This document shows positions 7,090 through 13,998 of a stretch of DNA of 16,020 bases, piece after piece. The stretch covers positions 1-16,020 of the forward strand of contig CAZYME010000041.1 in the NCBI GenBank assembly GCA_964648115.1. Direction: 5' to 3'. The translations under genes and the position numbers were made by a program. Every line of letters starts with the position of its first letter. Position 1 is the stretch's first letter. The notes under the pieces are model-generated. The model was not told where the DNA came from. It saw only the letters and a program-made list of their open reading frames with translations, and did no database searches. Source of the DNA: CAZYME01 sp964648115. GTDB taxonomy: Bacteria > Pseudomonadota > Gammaproteobacteria > Legionellales > Legionellaceae.

Positions 7090-7131
7090 CAAAAAAATGT
7101 CAGGATTCCTCAGAGCGCAGCGTAATCAAGG
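7090..7131. repeat. Right terminal repeat, target duplication and right half of the interrupted repeat
   Basis: 7090-7113 is the right terminal inverted repeat, 7114-7122 the second AGCGCAGCG, and 7123-7131 (TAATCAAGG) the remainder of the split palindrome. Confidence 0.7.
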
Positions 7132-7169
7132 ACTTTTACTGAGTATGCAATGAGGTAACTTGAAAAACA

Positions 7170-7217
7170 TATTATCCCTACTGTAATTACTTAATAGTAT
7201 TTTTAGTAGGGATAATA
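7170..7217. repeat. 13-bp inverted repeat upstream of a tiny open frame
   Basis: TATTATCCCTACT (7170-7182) and AGTAGGGATAATA (7205-7217) are exact complements around a 22-base AT-rich loop. The right arm contains the AGTAGGGA word that would be the ribosome binding site of the small frame at 7218, so folding would mask it. It may instead be an operator or a remnant repeat. Rho-independent termination is unlikely, because the stem is AT-rich. Confidence 0.5.
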
Positions 7218-7280
7218 ATGAACTTACGCTTGCTTCAGGAAACCGAACAACTTATTCCTTTAATCAATACACTGGAATAA
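7218..7280 (+). CDS. Possible 20-residue small protein or gene fragment
   Basis: ATG 7218 to TAA 7280 encodes MNLRLLQETEQLIPLINTLE, with AGGGA 6 bases upstream. The peptide is amphipathic and loosely resembles the first helix of GNAT acetyltransferases, so it may be the stub of a deleted gene. It lies between the GIY-YIG unit and the convergent end of zapA. No downstream in-frame continuation was found. Too short for certainty. Confidence 0.2.
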   Translation: MNLRLLQETEQLIPLINTLE

Positions 7281-7342
7281 TCATACAGGCTACAGTTTTG
7301 TTACTTTAAGTTGATGCCATTATTTGAAGGGATACGACTTAG

Positions 7343-7645
7343 CTAAGAAAGCTGCCCATCCGCCACCTGACTAATCTTGGTTTCCAACGTATCAATAAAT
7401 TTAGCAAGCTGCTGACGGTGATCTTTTTGCTGTGTTTGGCAGGTGATAAGCTCATGGCTAATGTGTAAAGCAGCCAAAAGTAAAACTTGAAAATTATCTA
7501 AGTTATTAAATTCAGTCCTTTTTTGCAGTAAAAGCTCATTTAATTTCTGAGCGGCTAGCTGCAAAGACTCTTCCTCACCCTCAGCACATTTAATAGTGTA
7601 AGATTTATTCAATAATTGAATGGTGTGGAATGATGTCTTCGTCAT
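7343..7645 (-). CDS. zapA: Cell division protein ZapA
   Basis: Small FtsZ-binding protein that cross-links FtsZ filaments at the division ring in the cytoplasm. The 100-residue product has the ZapA layout: an N-terminal beta-rich part (FHTIQLLNKSYTIKCAEGEEESLQLAAQKLNELL) followed by a long C-terminal helix expected to form the coiled-coil tetramer (ALHISHELITCQTQQKDHRQQL onward). Length is slightly below E. coli (109). It is divergent from ygfB, exactly as in E. coli, which strongly supports both calls. In E. coli the 6S RNA gene follows zapA; here that position (7132-7342) shows no recognisable 6S structure and is followed by the mobile unit. Confidence 0.92.
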   Translation of the reverse strand: MTKTSFHTIQLLNKSYTIKCAEGEEESLQLAAQKLNELLLQKRTEFNNLDNFQVLLLAALHISHELITCQTQQKDHRQQLAKFIDTLETKISQVADGQLS

Positions 7646-7677
7646 TTTTAGTCAAACCTTTGTACTTTGTATCAGGA

Positions 7678-7720
7678 TTGCTCAAGCCCAAATTGTAGCA
7701 ATTTTGGCTTAGGCGAGCAA
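7678..7720. promoter_or_regulatory. Imperfect hairpin/operator-like palindrome between zapA and ygfB
   Basis: TTGCTC-AAGCC-AAATTG-like arm (7678-7695) pairs with CAATTTTGGCTT and GAGCAA (7699-7710 and 7715-7720), with one mismatch, a four-base bulge and a three-base loop. It overlaps the proposed ygfB -35 element and lies in the shared upstream region of the two divergent genes, so it could be a protein-binding operator or a leader hairpin. Confidence 0.4.
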
Positions 7721-7732
7721 ATCAGTTATTAT
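7704..7732 (+). promoter_or_regulatory. Candidate sigma70 promoter for ygfB
   Basis: TTGGCT at 7704-7709, a 17-base spacer, and TATTAT at 7727-7732. The predicted start point would lie about 20 bases before the ygfB ATG at 7760. Spacing is ideal; the -35 is 4 of 6 and the -10 is 5 of 6 against consensus. Confidence 0.4.
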
Positions 7733-7759
7733 TGGCGATTTGTTTTGAGAGAGTGCCCT

Positions 7760-8323
7760 ATGTCAACTCCTAATACCTCTTTGCGCTTGCCAAACTACCA
7801 GGAATTTATGGATTCCATAGCAATCTTGGCGCTCCCTATTTCTGCGAGTGAATTGCATGGAGTGATGTGCGGTTATTTGTGCGCAGGCGCTATCAGCGAT
7901 GGTGAAGCCTATTTACGTGCATTAATGACCAATAAAAAGGATGTGGTTATGCGCGTAGCTTTGTTTGGTGTCTATGCAGTCAGCCAGCAACAAATGCTAA
8001 ACTTTGATTTTGAATTTCAACTATTGCTCCCAGACGACGAAGAGCCCCTGGTCGATCGAGCCCGGGCTTTTAGCGAATGGTGCGAAGGGTTTACACAAGG
8101 TCTTACGCTAGCAGGTGTAGGATATGAGCAATTACAAGAAGATGAAGCACAAGAAGCATTGCAACATTTGATAGAGTTCGCCCAACTGGATTACCACGCA
8201 CTCAGCATCGATGAGGATGATGAACGCGCGCTCATGGAAGTAGTTGAATACGCACGCATGGCAGCGTTAAGTATCCACGGTGATTTATTGCAAGCCAATG
8301 GACAATCTCAAATAGCACATTAG
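7760..8323 (+). CDS. ygfB: YgfB/YecA family (UPF0149) protein
   Basis: Cytoplasmic alpha-helical protein of the UPF0149 family, 187 residues. Signatures: NYQEFMDSIAILALPISASELHGVMCGYLCAG near the N-terminus, the acidic FQLLLPDDEEPLVDRARAFSEWCEGFTQGL in the middle, and the C-terminal acidic DEDDERALMEVVEYARMAAL. Family members form all-helical dimers; E. coli YgfB has been linked to its pepP-ubiH-ubiI neighbourhood and to regulation in pseudomonads, but its biochemical role is unclear. ATG 7760 (preceded by GAGAG) was chosen: the longer frame back to 7667 runs through the promoter hairpin and has no family homology. Unlike in E. coli, 318 bases of repeats separate it from pepP. Confidence 0.9.
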   Translation: MSTPNTSLRLPNYQEFMDSIAILALPISASELHGVMCGYLCAGAISDGEAYLRALMTNKKDVVMRVALFGVYAVSQQQMLNFDFEFQLLLPDDEEPLVDRARAFSEWCEGFTQGLTLAGVGYEQLQEDEAQEALQHLIEFAQLDYHALSIDEDDERALMEVVEYARMAALSIHGDLLQANGQSQIAH

Positions 8324-8390
8324 AATAAATAATGTTTTTTGAGACGTTACTATTTTTTAAAACCGTTCGTGCTTAGAAGGAGCGCCACGG

Positions 8391-8515
8391 TCATTAAGTT
8401 AATGAAAGACTGTCGTCCCCGCGAAGGCGGGGATCCATTTCTTCAATGGTTCCTAGCCCGAGTCAGGGATGGATTCCCGCCTTCGCGGGAACGACAAAGT
8501 CTCTTAACTTAATGA
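8391..8515. repeat. 125-bp MITE-like palindromic element between ygfB and pepP
   Basis: 12-base perfect termini TCATTAAGTTAA (8391-8402) and TTAACTTAATGA (8504-8515) enclose a longer imperfect inverted repeat whose arms carry CGTCCCCGCGAAGGCGGGGA and GATTCCCGCCTTCGCGGGAA. The cores match the repeat family flanking the GIY-YIG gene (6567-6618, 6980-7031) and a degraded copy at 6483-6566. No target duplication is visible and no coding capacity exists. Confidence 0.7.
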
Positions 8516-8570
8516 TATGAGGAGGACGCAGCGACGTCTCAGAGTACCAGGCTATTTTGGCAAATAACTG

Positions 8571-8600
8571 TAGCCTTGATGCAGCGCAGCGTAATCAAGG
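8571..8600. repeat. Intact 30-base palindromic repeat (uninterrupted target copy)
   Basis: The arms CCTTGAT (8574-8580) and ATCAAGG (8594-8600) flank a GCAGCGCAGCGTA core. It is identical over 30 bases to the reconstructed insertion site of the GIY-YIG unit (6396-6416 plus 7123-7131). An upstream ATG inside this repeat (8576) is in frame with pepP but is not the likely start. Confidence 0.75.
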
Positions 8601-8641
8601 TTTTAACGCCGATGCCAAACAATTACAATAAGGACACATTA

Positions 8642-9940
8642 ATGATCACGCAAAAAGAATACCAAACCCGGCGGCGCGAATTAGCATCGCGATTACCCAC
8701 CGATTCTATTGCAGTGATCCCAGCAGCAAGCGAAATGCTGCGCAATGGAGACAGCCATTACCGTTTTCGCCAAGATAGCGATTTTTATTATCTCACAGGC
8801 TTCAACGAACCAGATGCCCTATTATTAATCAGCGCAGATGCAAGCATTTTATTTAACCGCCCACGCAACCCAGCTGAAGAGCAATGGACCGGTACACGCC
8901 TAGGCCAAGATAATGCATGCAAAGTATTAGGGGTTGATGCCGCATACCCCATAGCCGAGCTTACAACACGCTTACCCGAATTCTTAATCGATAAAAAGGC
9001 AATCTACTATGCAATCGGCCAACGCCCCGAATGGGCTAAGCAAATTCTTAATGCCTGGCAAATGGTTAAAAAACAAGGTCGCAGAGGCATTTCAGCCCCC
9101 GAGGCGTTTTGTGATCTCGCGCCCCTTATCGGAGAATTGCGGCTTTTTAAAAGCAAAGCAGAAATTGATTTAATGCAACGCGCCGCTCAGATTTCTGTCG
9201 CAGCACATCAACGAGCCATGAAGGCCTGCTCCAAAGCTACCCACGAGTACCAGCTAGAAGCTGAGCTTTTATATGAATTTTCCCGCCAAGGTTGCCGAAG
9301 CGTAGCCTACGACTCCATCGTCGCCGGAGGCAGTAACGCCTGTATTTTACACTACACAGAAAACAACAAACCCCTGCAAAGCGGTGATTTGGTACTGATT
9401 GATGCTGGCGGCGAGTTTGAAAATTACGCCGCTGATATCACCCGCACTTTCCCCATCAACGGCCGCTTTAGCCCTGAGCAACGATTGATTTATGAGTTAG
9501 TACTCCGCGCACAACAAGCAGGTATTGCCTGTGTAAAACCCGGTTGCTTTTGGGATGAAATTCAACGCACCATCGTACAAATTTTAACCGCAGGTCTGGC
9601 CGAGCTGGGTATACTGCGCGGCTCTATCGATGAATTAATTGAAAAAGAAGCCTACAAGCGATTCTACATGCATCAATCCGGCCATTGGTTAGGTTTAGAT
9701 GTACACGATTGTGGGCGTTATAAACTACAAGGAAAATGGCGACCACTAGAGCCTGGTATGGTGCTCACAGTAGAGCCTGGCATATATATTCACCCCGATT
9801 TAGATGGCGTAGACAGCCGTTGGCTCGGCATCGGTGTACGTATTGAAGATGATATACATGTCACCCCAGATGGGCATAAAAATTTATCTGGTGATTTGCT
9901 TGTAGAGGTTGCTGATCTTGAGGCATTAATCCGTGGCTGA
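8642..9940 (+). CDS. pepP: Xaa-Pro aminopeptidase
   Basis: Metallopeptidase that removes the N-terminal residue ahead of proline; cytoplasmic. Product is 432 residues (E. coli PepP 441) with the N-terminal aminopeptidase P domain and the C-terminal pita-bread fold. Metal ligands are visible in order: Asp254 (LIDAGGE), Asp265 (AADITRTFP), His348 (SGHWLGLDVHD), Glu378 (LTVEPGIYI) and Glu402 (GVRIEDD). ATG 8642 was chosen because AAGGA lies 7 bases upstream and the N-terminus MITQKEYQTRRRELASRL is family-like; the upstream in-frame ATG at 8576 lies inside a dispersed repeat. The stop overlaps the ubiH GTG start, so the two are translationally coupled, as in the classic ygfB-pepP-ubiH-ubiI cluster. 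Confidence 0.95.
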   Translation: MITQKEYQTRRRELASRLPTDSIAVIPAASEMLRNGDSHYRFRQDSDFYYLTGFNEPDALLLISADASILFNRPRNPAEEQWTGTRLGQDNACKVLGVDAAYPIAELTTRLPEFLIDKKAIYYAIGQRPEWAKQILNAWQMVKKQGRRGISAPEAFCDLAPLIGELRLFKSKAEIDLMQRAAQISVAAHQRAMKACSKATHEYQLEAELLYEFSRQGCRSVAYDSIVAGGSNACILHYTENNKPLQSGDLVLIDAGGEFENYAADITRTFPINGRFSPEQRLIYELVLRAQQAGIACVKPGCFWDEIQRTIVQILTAGLAELGILRGSIDELIEKEAYKRFYMHQSGHWLGLDVHDCGRYKLQGKWRPLEPGMVLTVEPGIYIHPDLDGVDSRWLGIGVRIEDDIHVTPDGHKNLSGDLLVEVADLEALIRG

Positions 9941-11135
9941 ACGTCAAGTTGATATACTCATTGTCGGCGGTGGCCTAATCGGAGCTACTCTGATGTTGGC
10001 CTTAACTGATTTAGGTTATAACGTGCTCTTGGTAGAGGCCAAACCCTTTTCTAATCGAGTACGCACTGATTTTGACGCAAGAACATTAGCATTAGCCCCT
10101 GCGAGTGTGCGCATTTTAAAAATGCTTAAAATATGGCCGCTGCTTGAAGAGGATGCCACTCCTATCCAAACGATACATGTATCCGAACGAGGCTGCTTTG
10201 GCACCGCTCAATTGCAAAGCGAAGAAAATAATGCATTAGGATATGTGGTAGAAATGCAACATATCAACCGAGCTCTACATACGCTAATCAATGAAAAGCA
10301 AATTATCGCCCCGGCAGAGCTTATAGACTTAGATAGCGTTAACGGTACAGCTACTATTCAAAGTGCCGCAGGTGAATTTACCGTGCAAGCACGTCTTATT
10401 GTTGCCTCAGATGGTGCTGATTCTTCTGTGCGACAATTATGCCGATTGCCTACTAAAACCAAAGATTATCAACAGATGGCGGTTGTTGCCAACATTGGCT
10501 TAGCACGCTCCCACCACAACCATGCCTATGAGCGCTTTACCCCATCGGGACCGCTAGCCTTATTACCTATGACAGGTCTACGTGCTTCTTTAGTTTGGGC
10601 CCTACCTCCACACGAAGCCGAGCGATTAACAGCCAGTAGCGAACACGATTTTTTAAAAGCATTACAACATGCTTTTGGTTATCGCTTAGGGCGTTTAGTT
10701 AAAGTTGGGCAGCGTGTGAACTATCCATTAAGGCAAGTTGTTATGCCAGAATCTGTCTCCGGAGCCGTTGTTTTTGTCGGCAATGCCGCGCATACCTTGC
10801 ACCCAGTTGCCGGCCAAGGATTTAACCTTGGTTTACGTGACGTTGCAACATTGGCACAGTGCGTTGCCCAGGAAGGGTTAGATAGCAACATGCTGCAGAC
10901 ATATCAGCAAACACGCCGTTATGATCAAGCGGCAATTACCCAATTTACTGATGGCTTGATTGAACTTTTTACCAGTCGAGTGCCGGGCTTGGGCCTAGTG
11001 CGAGGGGTAGGGTTAATTGCTTTGGACAATGTTGCTGTATTAAAAAAAATATTAGCGCGCCATGCCCGCGGTTTTGCAGGGATTGTTCCAGACTTGGTTT
11101 GTGGAATTCCCTTGCAGGCAGGAGAGCATGTATGA
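9933..11135 (+). CDS. ubiH: 2-octaprenyl-6-methoxyphenol hydroxylase (ubiquinone pathway)
   Basis: FAD-dependent monooxygenase hydroxylating the benzene ring of a ubiquinone intermediate; acts in the soluble Ubi complex at the inner membrane. The 400-residue product has the dinucleotide-binding loop VGGGLIGATL (residues 12-17 are GGGLIG), the second FAD/NADH motif ASDGADSSVR near residue 165, and the C-terminal FAD motif GNAAHTLHPVAGQGFNLGLRD near 283-301. Usual GD in the last motif is GN here. It begins at GTG 9933, overlapping the pepP stop by 8 bases, with GAGG 9 bases upstream. It ends in an ATGA overlap with the next hydroxylase. Assignment as UbiH rather than a sibling enzyme rests on similarity plus conserved order. 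Confidence 0.9.
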   Translation: MAERQVDILIVGGGLIGATLMLALTDLGYNVLLVEAKPFSNRVRTDFDARTLALAPASVRILKMLKIWPLLEEDATPIQTIHVSERGCFGTAQLQSEENNALGYVVEMQHINRALHTLINEKQIIAPAELIDLDSVNGTATIQSAAGEFTVQARLIVASDGADSSVRQLCRLPTKTKDYQQMAVVANIGLARSHHNHAYERFTPSGPLALLPMTGLRASLVWALPPHEAERLTASSEHDFLKALQHAFGYRLGRLVKVGQRVNYPLRQVVMPESVSGAVVFVGNAAHTLHPVAGQGFNLGLRDVATLAQCVAQEGLDSNMLQTYQQTRRYDQAAITQFTDGLIELFTSRVPGLGLVRGVGLIALDNVAVLKKILARHARGFAGIVPDLVCGIPLQAGEHV

Positions 11136-12289
11136 TCCCAATTTTCGATGTGATTGTTATCGGTGGCGGTATTGTAGGCTTAAGTGCTGCGATTGCAATG
11201 AGCCAGAAAGGTTATTCTGTAGCTCTGATTGACGCCGGGGATTTAACAGTTGATACAGCCAAGATAGATGCGCGCGTTTATGCTATCAATAATGCGACCC
11301 AATCATTATTCCAAACACTAGGGATTTGGGATTTGCTAGATAAAGCACGTATCTCACCTTATGAACATATGCATGTTTGGGATGCCGCAAACAGTGCTCA
11401 CATAGACTTTGATGCTCGAATAGTGGGTATGGATAGATTAGGTACCATCATCGAAGAATCAATTATCAAGCAAGCATTGTTGCAACACCTATCTACAACC
11501 AACATCGCTCTTTTCCCCGATTGCAGAATAACAGCTGTTCAGCCTACAGCAGATGGTGTTTGCATCCAAACGGATAATAAAAAATGGCAGGCTAAACTCA
11601 TGATAGTCGCAGATGGGGCAGCCTCAGCAACACGAGAATTACTGGGCGTAGCAGTCACCAGTTGGCCTTACCATCAGCAAGCCATTGTGACCAGTATTCA
11701 CACAGAGAAACCGCATCTACGCACAGCCTATCAAGTATTTAACCCAGATGGCCCACTGGCTTTTTTACCGCTGGCGCCCCCGCATCACTGTTCAATAGTG
11801 TGGTCAACCACACCGGCTCAGGCGCAGCACTTGATGGCGCTTCCCGATGAGCAATTTGCCCAGCAAATCAGAGAAGCCTTCGCTGCAAAATTAGGCAACT
11901 GCAACGTTATCGGCAAACGCCATCAATTCCCCTTACATATGCGCCACGCCAAAAATTACAGCGGCCCACACTGGCTGCTAATGGGTGATGCTGCTCACAC
12001 CATCCACCCGCTAGCAGGCCTTGGGTTAAATGTGGGCTTAGCAGATCTCCAAGCATGGCTTACCAACGTAACAGCCGATAAACCTCAAGCCTGGTCAACT
12101 AAAAATCTCAACGCCTACCAACGCCAACGGAAATACCAGGTATGGCAAATGATTGCACTAATGGAAGGGCTGAAAACTATTTTCGCAAATCCAACGCCAC
12201 CGATTGGGATATTGCGAGGCCTTGGTATACGAGCCTGTAATAACTTAACCCCATTAAAAAGATGGATGGTTGAGCAAGCAGCGGGGTGA
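11132..12289 (+). CDS. ubiI: UbiH/UbiF/UbiI-family flavin hydroxylase, probably UbiI
   Basis: Second FAD monooxygenase of ubiquinone synthesis, 385 residues. Motifs: VIGGGIVGLS near the N-terminus (GGGIVG at 11-16), VADGAASATRELLG near 165, and MGDAAHTIHPLAGLGLNVGLAD near 283-303. In the last motif the common GQG is GLG here. ATG 11132 is chosen because AGGAGA lies 7 bases upstream and it overlaps the ubiH stop as ATGA; the longer frame from 11099 runs into ubiH. In E. coli the gene in this position is ubiI (C5-hydroxylation), but UbiF (C6 step) is a close relative and cannot be excluded by eye. It is the last gene of the housekeeping operon; the accessory cassette starts 95 bases later. Confidence 0.82.
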   Translation: MIPIFDVIVIGGGIVGLSAAIAMSQKGYSVALIDAGDLTVDTAKIDARVYAINNATQSLFQTLGIWDLLDKARISPYEHMHVWDAANSAHIDFDARIVGMDRLGTIIEESIIKQALLQHLSTTNIALFPDCRITAVQPTADGVCIQTDNKKWQAKLMIVADGAASATRELLGVAVTSWPYHQQAIVTSIHTEKPHLRTAYQVFNPDGPLAFLPLAPPHHCSIVWSTTPAQAQHLMALPDEQFAQQIREAFAAKLGNCNVIGKRHQFPLHMRHAKNYSGPHWLLMGDAAHTIHPLAGLGLNVGLADLQAWLTNVTADKPQAWSTKNLNAYQRQRKYQVWQMIALMEGLKTIFANPTPPIGILRGLGIRACNNLTPLKRWMVEQAAG

Positions 12290-12384
12290 ATTTATGGAAT
12301 AAAAGATGATAACCATTAGTTGTAAGCGAGCTTGAAGACTGTTATTTTTATTAGATTGCTATTCATTCATTAAGGATCGCCAAA

Positions 12385-12879
12385 ATGACAAGGATCAAGT
12401 TAATATGCAGCATAATAGGGTTATCTTGGGGGGTGTTTGCGGGTGCGGCTGGTGCGGGTGTGATGCTAGAGCCGGTTGAGCTTCGGGTGTCAATATCTTC
12501 GGAAGCGGGTGTTGATAACATCAGTAAAGGGCGTTGTCTTATGGGTGCGGCCCCCCCCCCCTGTGGGCCGGTTAATTTAATCTCACCCGGCTTCCCCTCT
12601 AGCAGATGCCCCACGAGTGCTAGCGTCACCATATCGACGAACTCATCCACACCAATAACCCTAACGGCCACTATTACCCCACGTATTTTCATGACGGTGG
12701 CACCCTCTGGATGCACGACCAGCCTGACAAGCCCTTGTGTATTAACCCTGACCACGCAAGCCCATCCCGATGGTATTCCGCAGTACACCGGCGCGCTGAG
12801 CATAACTACAGCAAACCCTGACGTAAGTTTATCTATTCCTGTTACAAATAACTTCAGTAGCGGAGCCTGTGCGCCCTAA
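12385..12879 (+). CDS. Secreted beta-sandwich-like protein with (C)11 tract, first gene of RT cassette
   Basis: Unrecognised family, 164 residues. The N-terminus is a signal peptide (basic MTRIK, hydrophobic core, cleavage probably near residues 22-24 at the AGAAGA segment). The mature part is Ser/Thr/Pro-rich with six cysteines and strand-forming sequence; its second half (SGCTTSLTSPCVLTLTTQ...YTGALSITTANPDVSLSIPV) reads like one Ig-like sandwich. AAGGAT lies 8 bases before ATG 12385. Codons 56-59 contain eleven consecutive C (12551-12561). Loss of one C leads to a stop at 12578, and gain of one to a stop at 12573, so the gene can be switched off by slippage. It is followed 58 bases later by the beta-barrel gene, probably in one operon. 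Confidence 0.7.
   Translation: MTRIKLICSIIGLSWGVFAGAAGAGVMLEPVELRVSISSEAGVDNISKGRCLMGAAPPPCGPVNLISPGFPSSRCPTSASVTISTNSSTPITLTATITPRIFMTVAPSGCTTSLTSPCVLTLTTQAHPDGIPQYTGALSITTANPDVSLSIPVTNNFSSGACAP
12551..12561. repeat. (C)11 homopolymer tract inside a secreted-protein gene
   Basis: Eleven C in a row, in frame as Ala-Pro-Pro-Pro followed by Cys-Gly. Both +1 and -1 slippage bring a stop codon within six codons. Homopolymers of this length are classical contingency loci in host-associated Gram-negatives; a sequencing length error is also possible. Confidence 0.8.
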
Positions 12880-12937
12880 ATTAAGTGCTACATAGATATC
12901 GGCCATGATGAAACAATTTTAAACGGACTTTATAGCC

Positions 12938-13996
12938 ATGATAAAACTAAAAAGAATGACCTTGGTCTCTTCCATCCTCGTGCTAGGCGCTACATTGCAA
13001 CTGCAGGCAGCACCGACCCTTCAGCAATCACTGCTGAACGTTGATCGCGCCCAGAACAACACGGCCGCCGCTAACATAAAGCCGGCATCAGCGTTGAATA
13101 GAAAAGAAATACAAGCGATACGCGCGCGCCTCAAAAAGGCCCCGCGAGGGTCGCAGATGACTGAAAAAGATAAAGCGGTGCTGATGGCAGATATTAAAAA
13201 ATCGCTGATTGCGTACGGACTTAAAACCAATAACGTTGGTGGAGCAAAACATCCGCATTTAACGTATACCGCAAAATCAGTCTTTACTCTTGCAGGTGTC
13301 CCGATGCAGTGGGGCGGGATTGGTTTCTCTGGGGGGTTTTTTAATCGCGACCCAACCTCGACGCGGGATACCTGGCCTGGCGGCGCCTCAGCAGCGCTTC
13401 CATTTGGAAACAGTGATAAAATCATTGGCGGCTCTGTTGGTGTGAGCTGGATAAACCTAGGCAATAATGATACGACGAATAGTACGACAACGAATACTTC
13501 GAATAATACTGGGACTGTGACCTTGGTATTTAGTCGCTGGTTAGGCAAAAACACTATAGCCACCGCAGGGGTATTAAATCTTGCGCCATGGGGCGTGATG
13601 AAGCAAGCGCCTAAGTCTTACACAGGTGCACTAACACAAATGTTTGGAGCCAACGTGTTTGGTGGTTACCACCAGATGAGTGCATCGATAGGGCTAGGAA
13701 CAGGCGCCCTGGGCCCGCTGGGTTCGGTAAGCTCGACAAACGATAATAACGTATACCCCTTTGTGAATGCAGCGTTTAACTTCACGCCCAATTTTGCCAT
13801 AGCAGGCGACTATTACTCAGAAACCTTTGCGCTGGGGCTATCTTATAACACCGCGATTAAGTTTGCAAAACCGCTACCGCTGAGCTTTATGTTGTTTGCG
13901 GGTAATTTAAGGCACACCAGCACGGCACCGTCGACAACAGTCGGTTTGCGCGTATCAACCGGGTTTGCACTACCCAGCTTCAAACGGGCGGCTTGA
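12938..13996 (+). CDS. Exported protein, probable outer-membrane beta-barrel, RT cassette
   Basis: No family recognised; 352 residues. A signal peptide (MIKLKRMTLVSSILVLGATLQLQA, cleaved at about 24) is followed by a helical, basic segment at about 50-95 (NRKEIQAIRARLKKAP, KDKAVLMADIKKSL). From about residue 105 to the end are alternating Gly/aromatic strands (FTLAGVPMQWGGIGFSGGFF, IIGGSVGVSWI, FGGYHQMSASIGLG, LSFMLFAGNL, TTVGLRVSTGFALPSF) like an outer-membrane barrel. A Thr/Asn-rich loop (NNDTTNSTTTNTSNNTGT) lies near 178-195. The last strand ends at Phe, followed by KRAA rather than at the very C-terminus. The stop codon lies 2 bases before the RT ATG, so coupling is likely. Barrel topology is inferred from composition only. 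Confidence 0.65.
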   Translation: MIKLKRMTLVSSILVLGATLQLQAAPTLQQSLLNVDRAQNNTAAANIKPASALNRKEIQAIRARLKKAPRGSQMTEKDKAVLMADIKKSLIAYGLKTNNVGGAKHPHLTYTAKSVFTLAGVPMQWGGIGFSGGFFNRDPTSTRDTWPGGASAALPFGNSDKIIGGSVGVSWINLGNNDTTNSTTTNTSNNTGTVTLVFSRWLGKNTIATAGVLNLAPWGVMKQAPKSYTGALTQMFGANVFGGYHQMSASIGLGTGALGPLGSVSSTNDNNVYPFVNAAFNFTPNFAIAGDYYSETFALGLSYNTAIKFAKPLPLSFMLFAGNLRHTSTAPSTTVGLRVSTGFALPSFKRAA

Positions 13997-13998
13997 GA

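Larger units (their letters stand above)
6417..7113. mobile_element. Transposon-like unit with TIRs and 9-bp target duplication carrying a GIY-YIG gene
   Basis: The terminal 24 bases at 6417-6440 and the complement of 7090-7113 agree at 21 of 24 positions, including an uninterrupted 17-base core (ATCCTGACATTTTTTTG). The same 9-base word AGCGCAGCG flanks both ends (6408-6416 and 7114-7122), as expected of a target-site duplication. Removing the unit and one copy of the duplication restores the palindromic repeat found intact at 8571-8600. Inside are a degraded palindrome (6483-6566), a 52-bp inverted repeat pair and one gene for a GIY-YIG nuclease. No transposase is present, so it is either a MITE moved in trans or a unit moved by the nuclease; the latter is speculative. 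Confidence 0.65.

Noticed and set aside
7132..7342. 6S RNA gene downstream of zapA, as in E. coli
   Set aside because: On the minus strand I could not see the long bulged duplex or conserved central bubble; only a 13-bp AT-rich palindrome is present.
7667..7759. Longer ygfB N-terminus
   Set aside because: It would translate the promoter-overlapping hairpin and has no resemblance to the family; ATG 7760 begins the conserved protein.
8576..8641. Longer pepP N-terminus starting at ATG 8576
   Set aside because: Those codons fall partly inside a dispersed repeat and lack a ribosome site; ATG 8642 has AAGGA and a family-like N-terminus.
11099..11131. Longer ubiI start inside ubiH
   Set aside because: ATG 11132 has AGGAGA at good spacing, and the glycine-rich FAD loop then lies at the normal distance from the N-terminus.
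12363..12803. 146-residue open frame on the minus strand
   Set aside because: It is the complement of the secreted-protein gene, with no ribosome site or signal features, whereas the plus frame has both.
13021..13563. 180-residue open frame on the minus strand
   Set aside because: Shadow of the barrel-like gene; composition is explained by the plus-strand codons.
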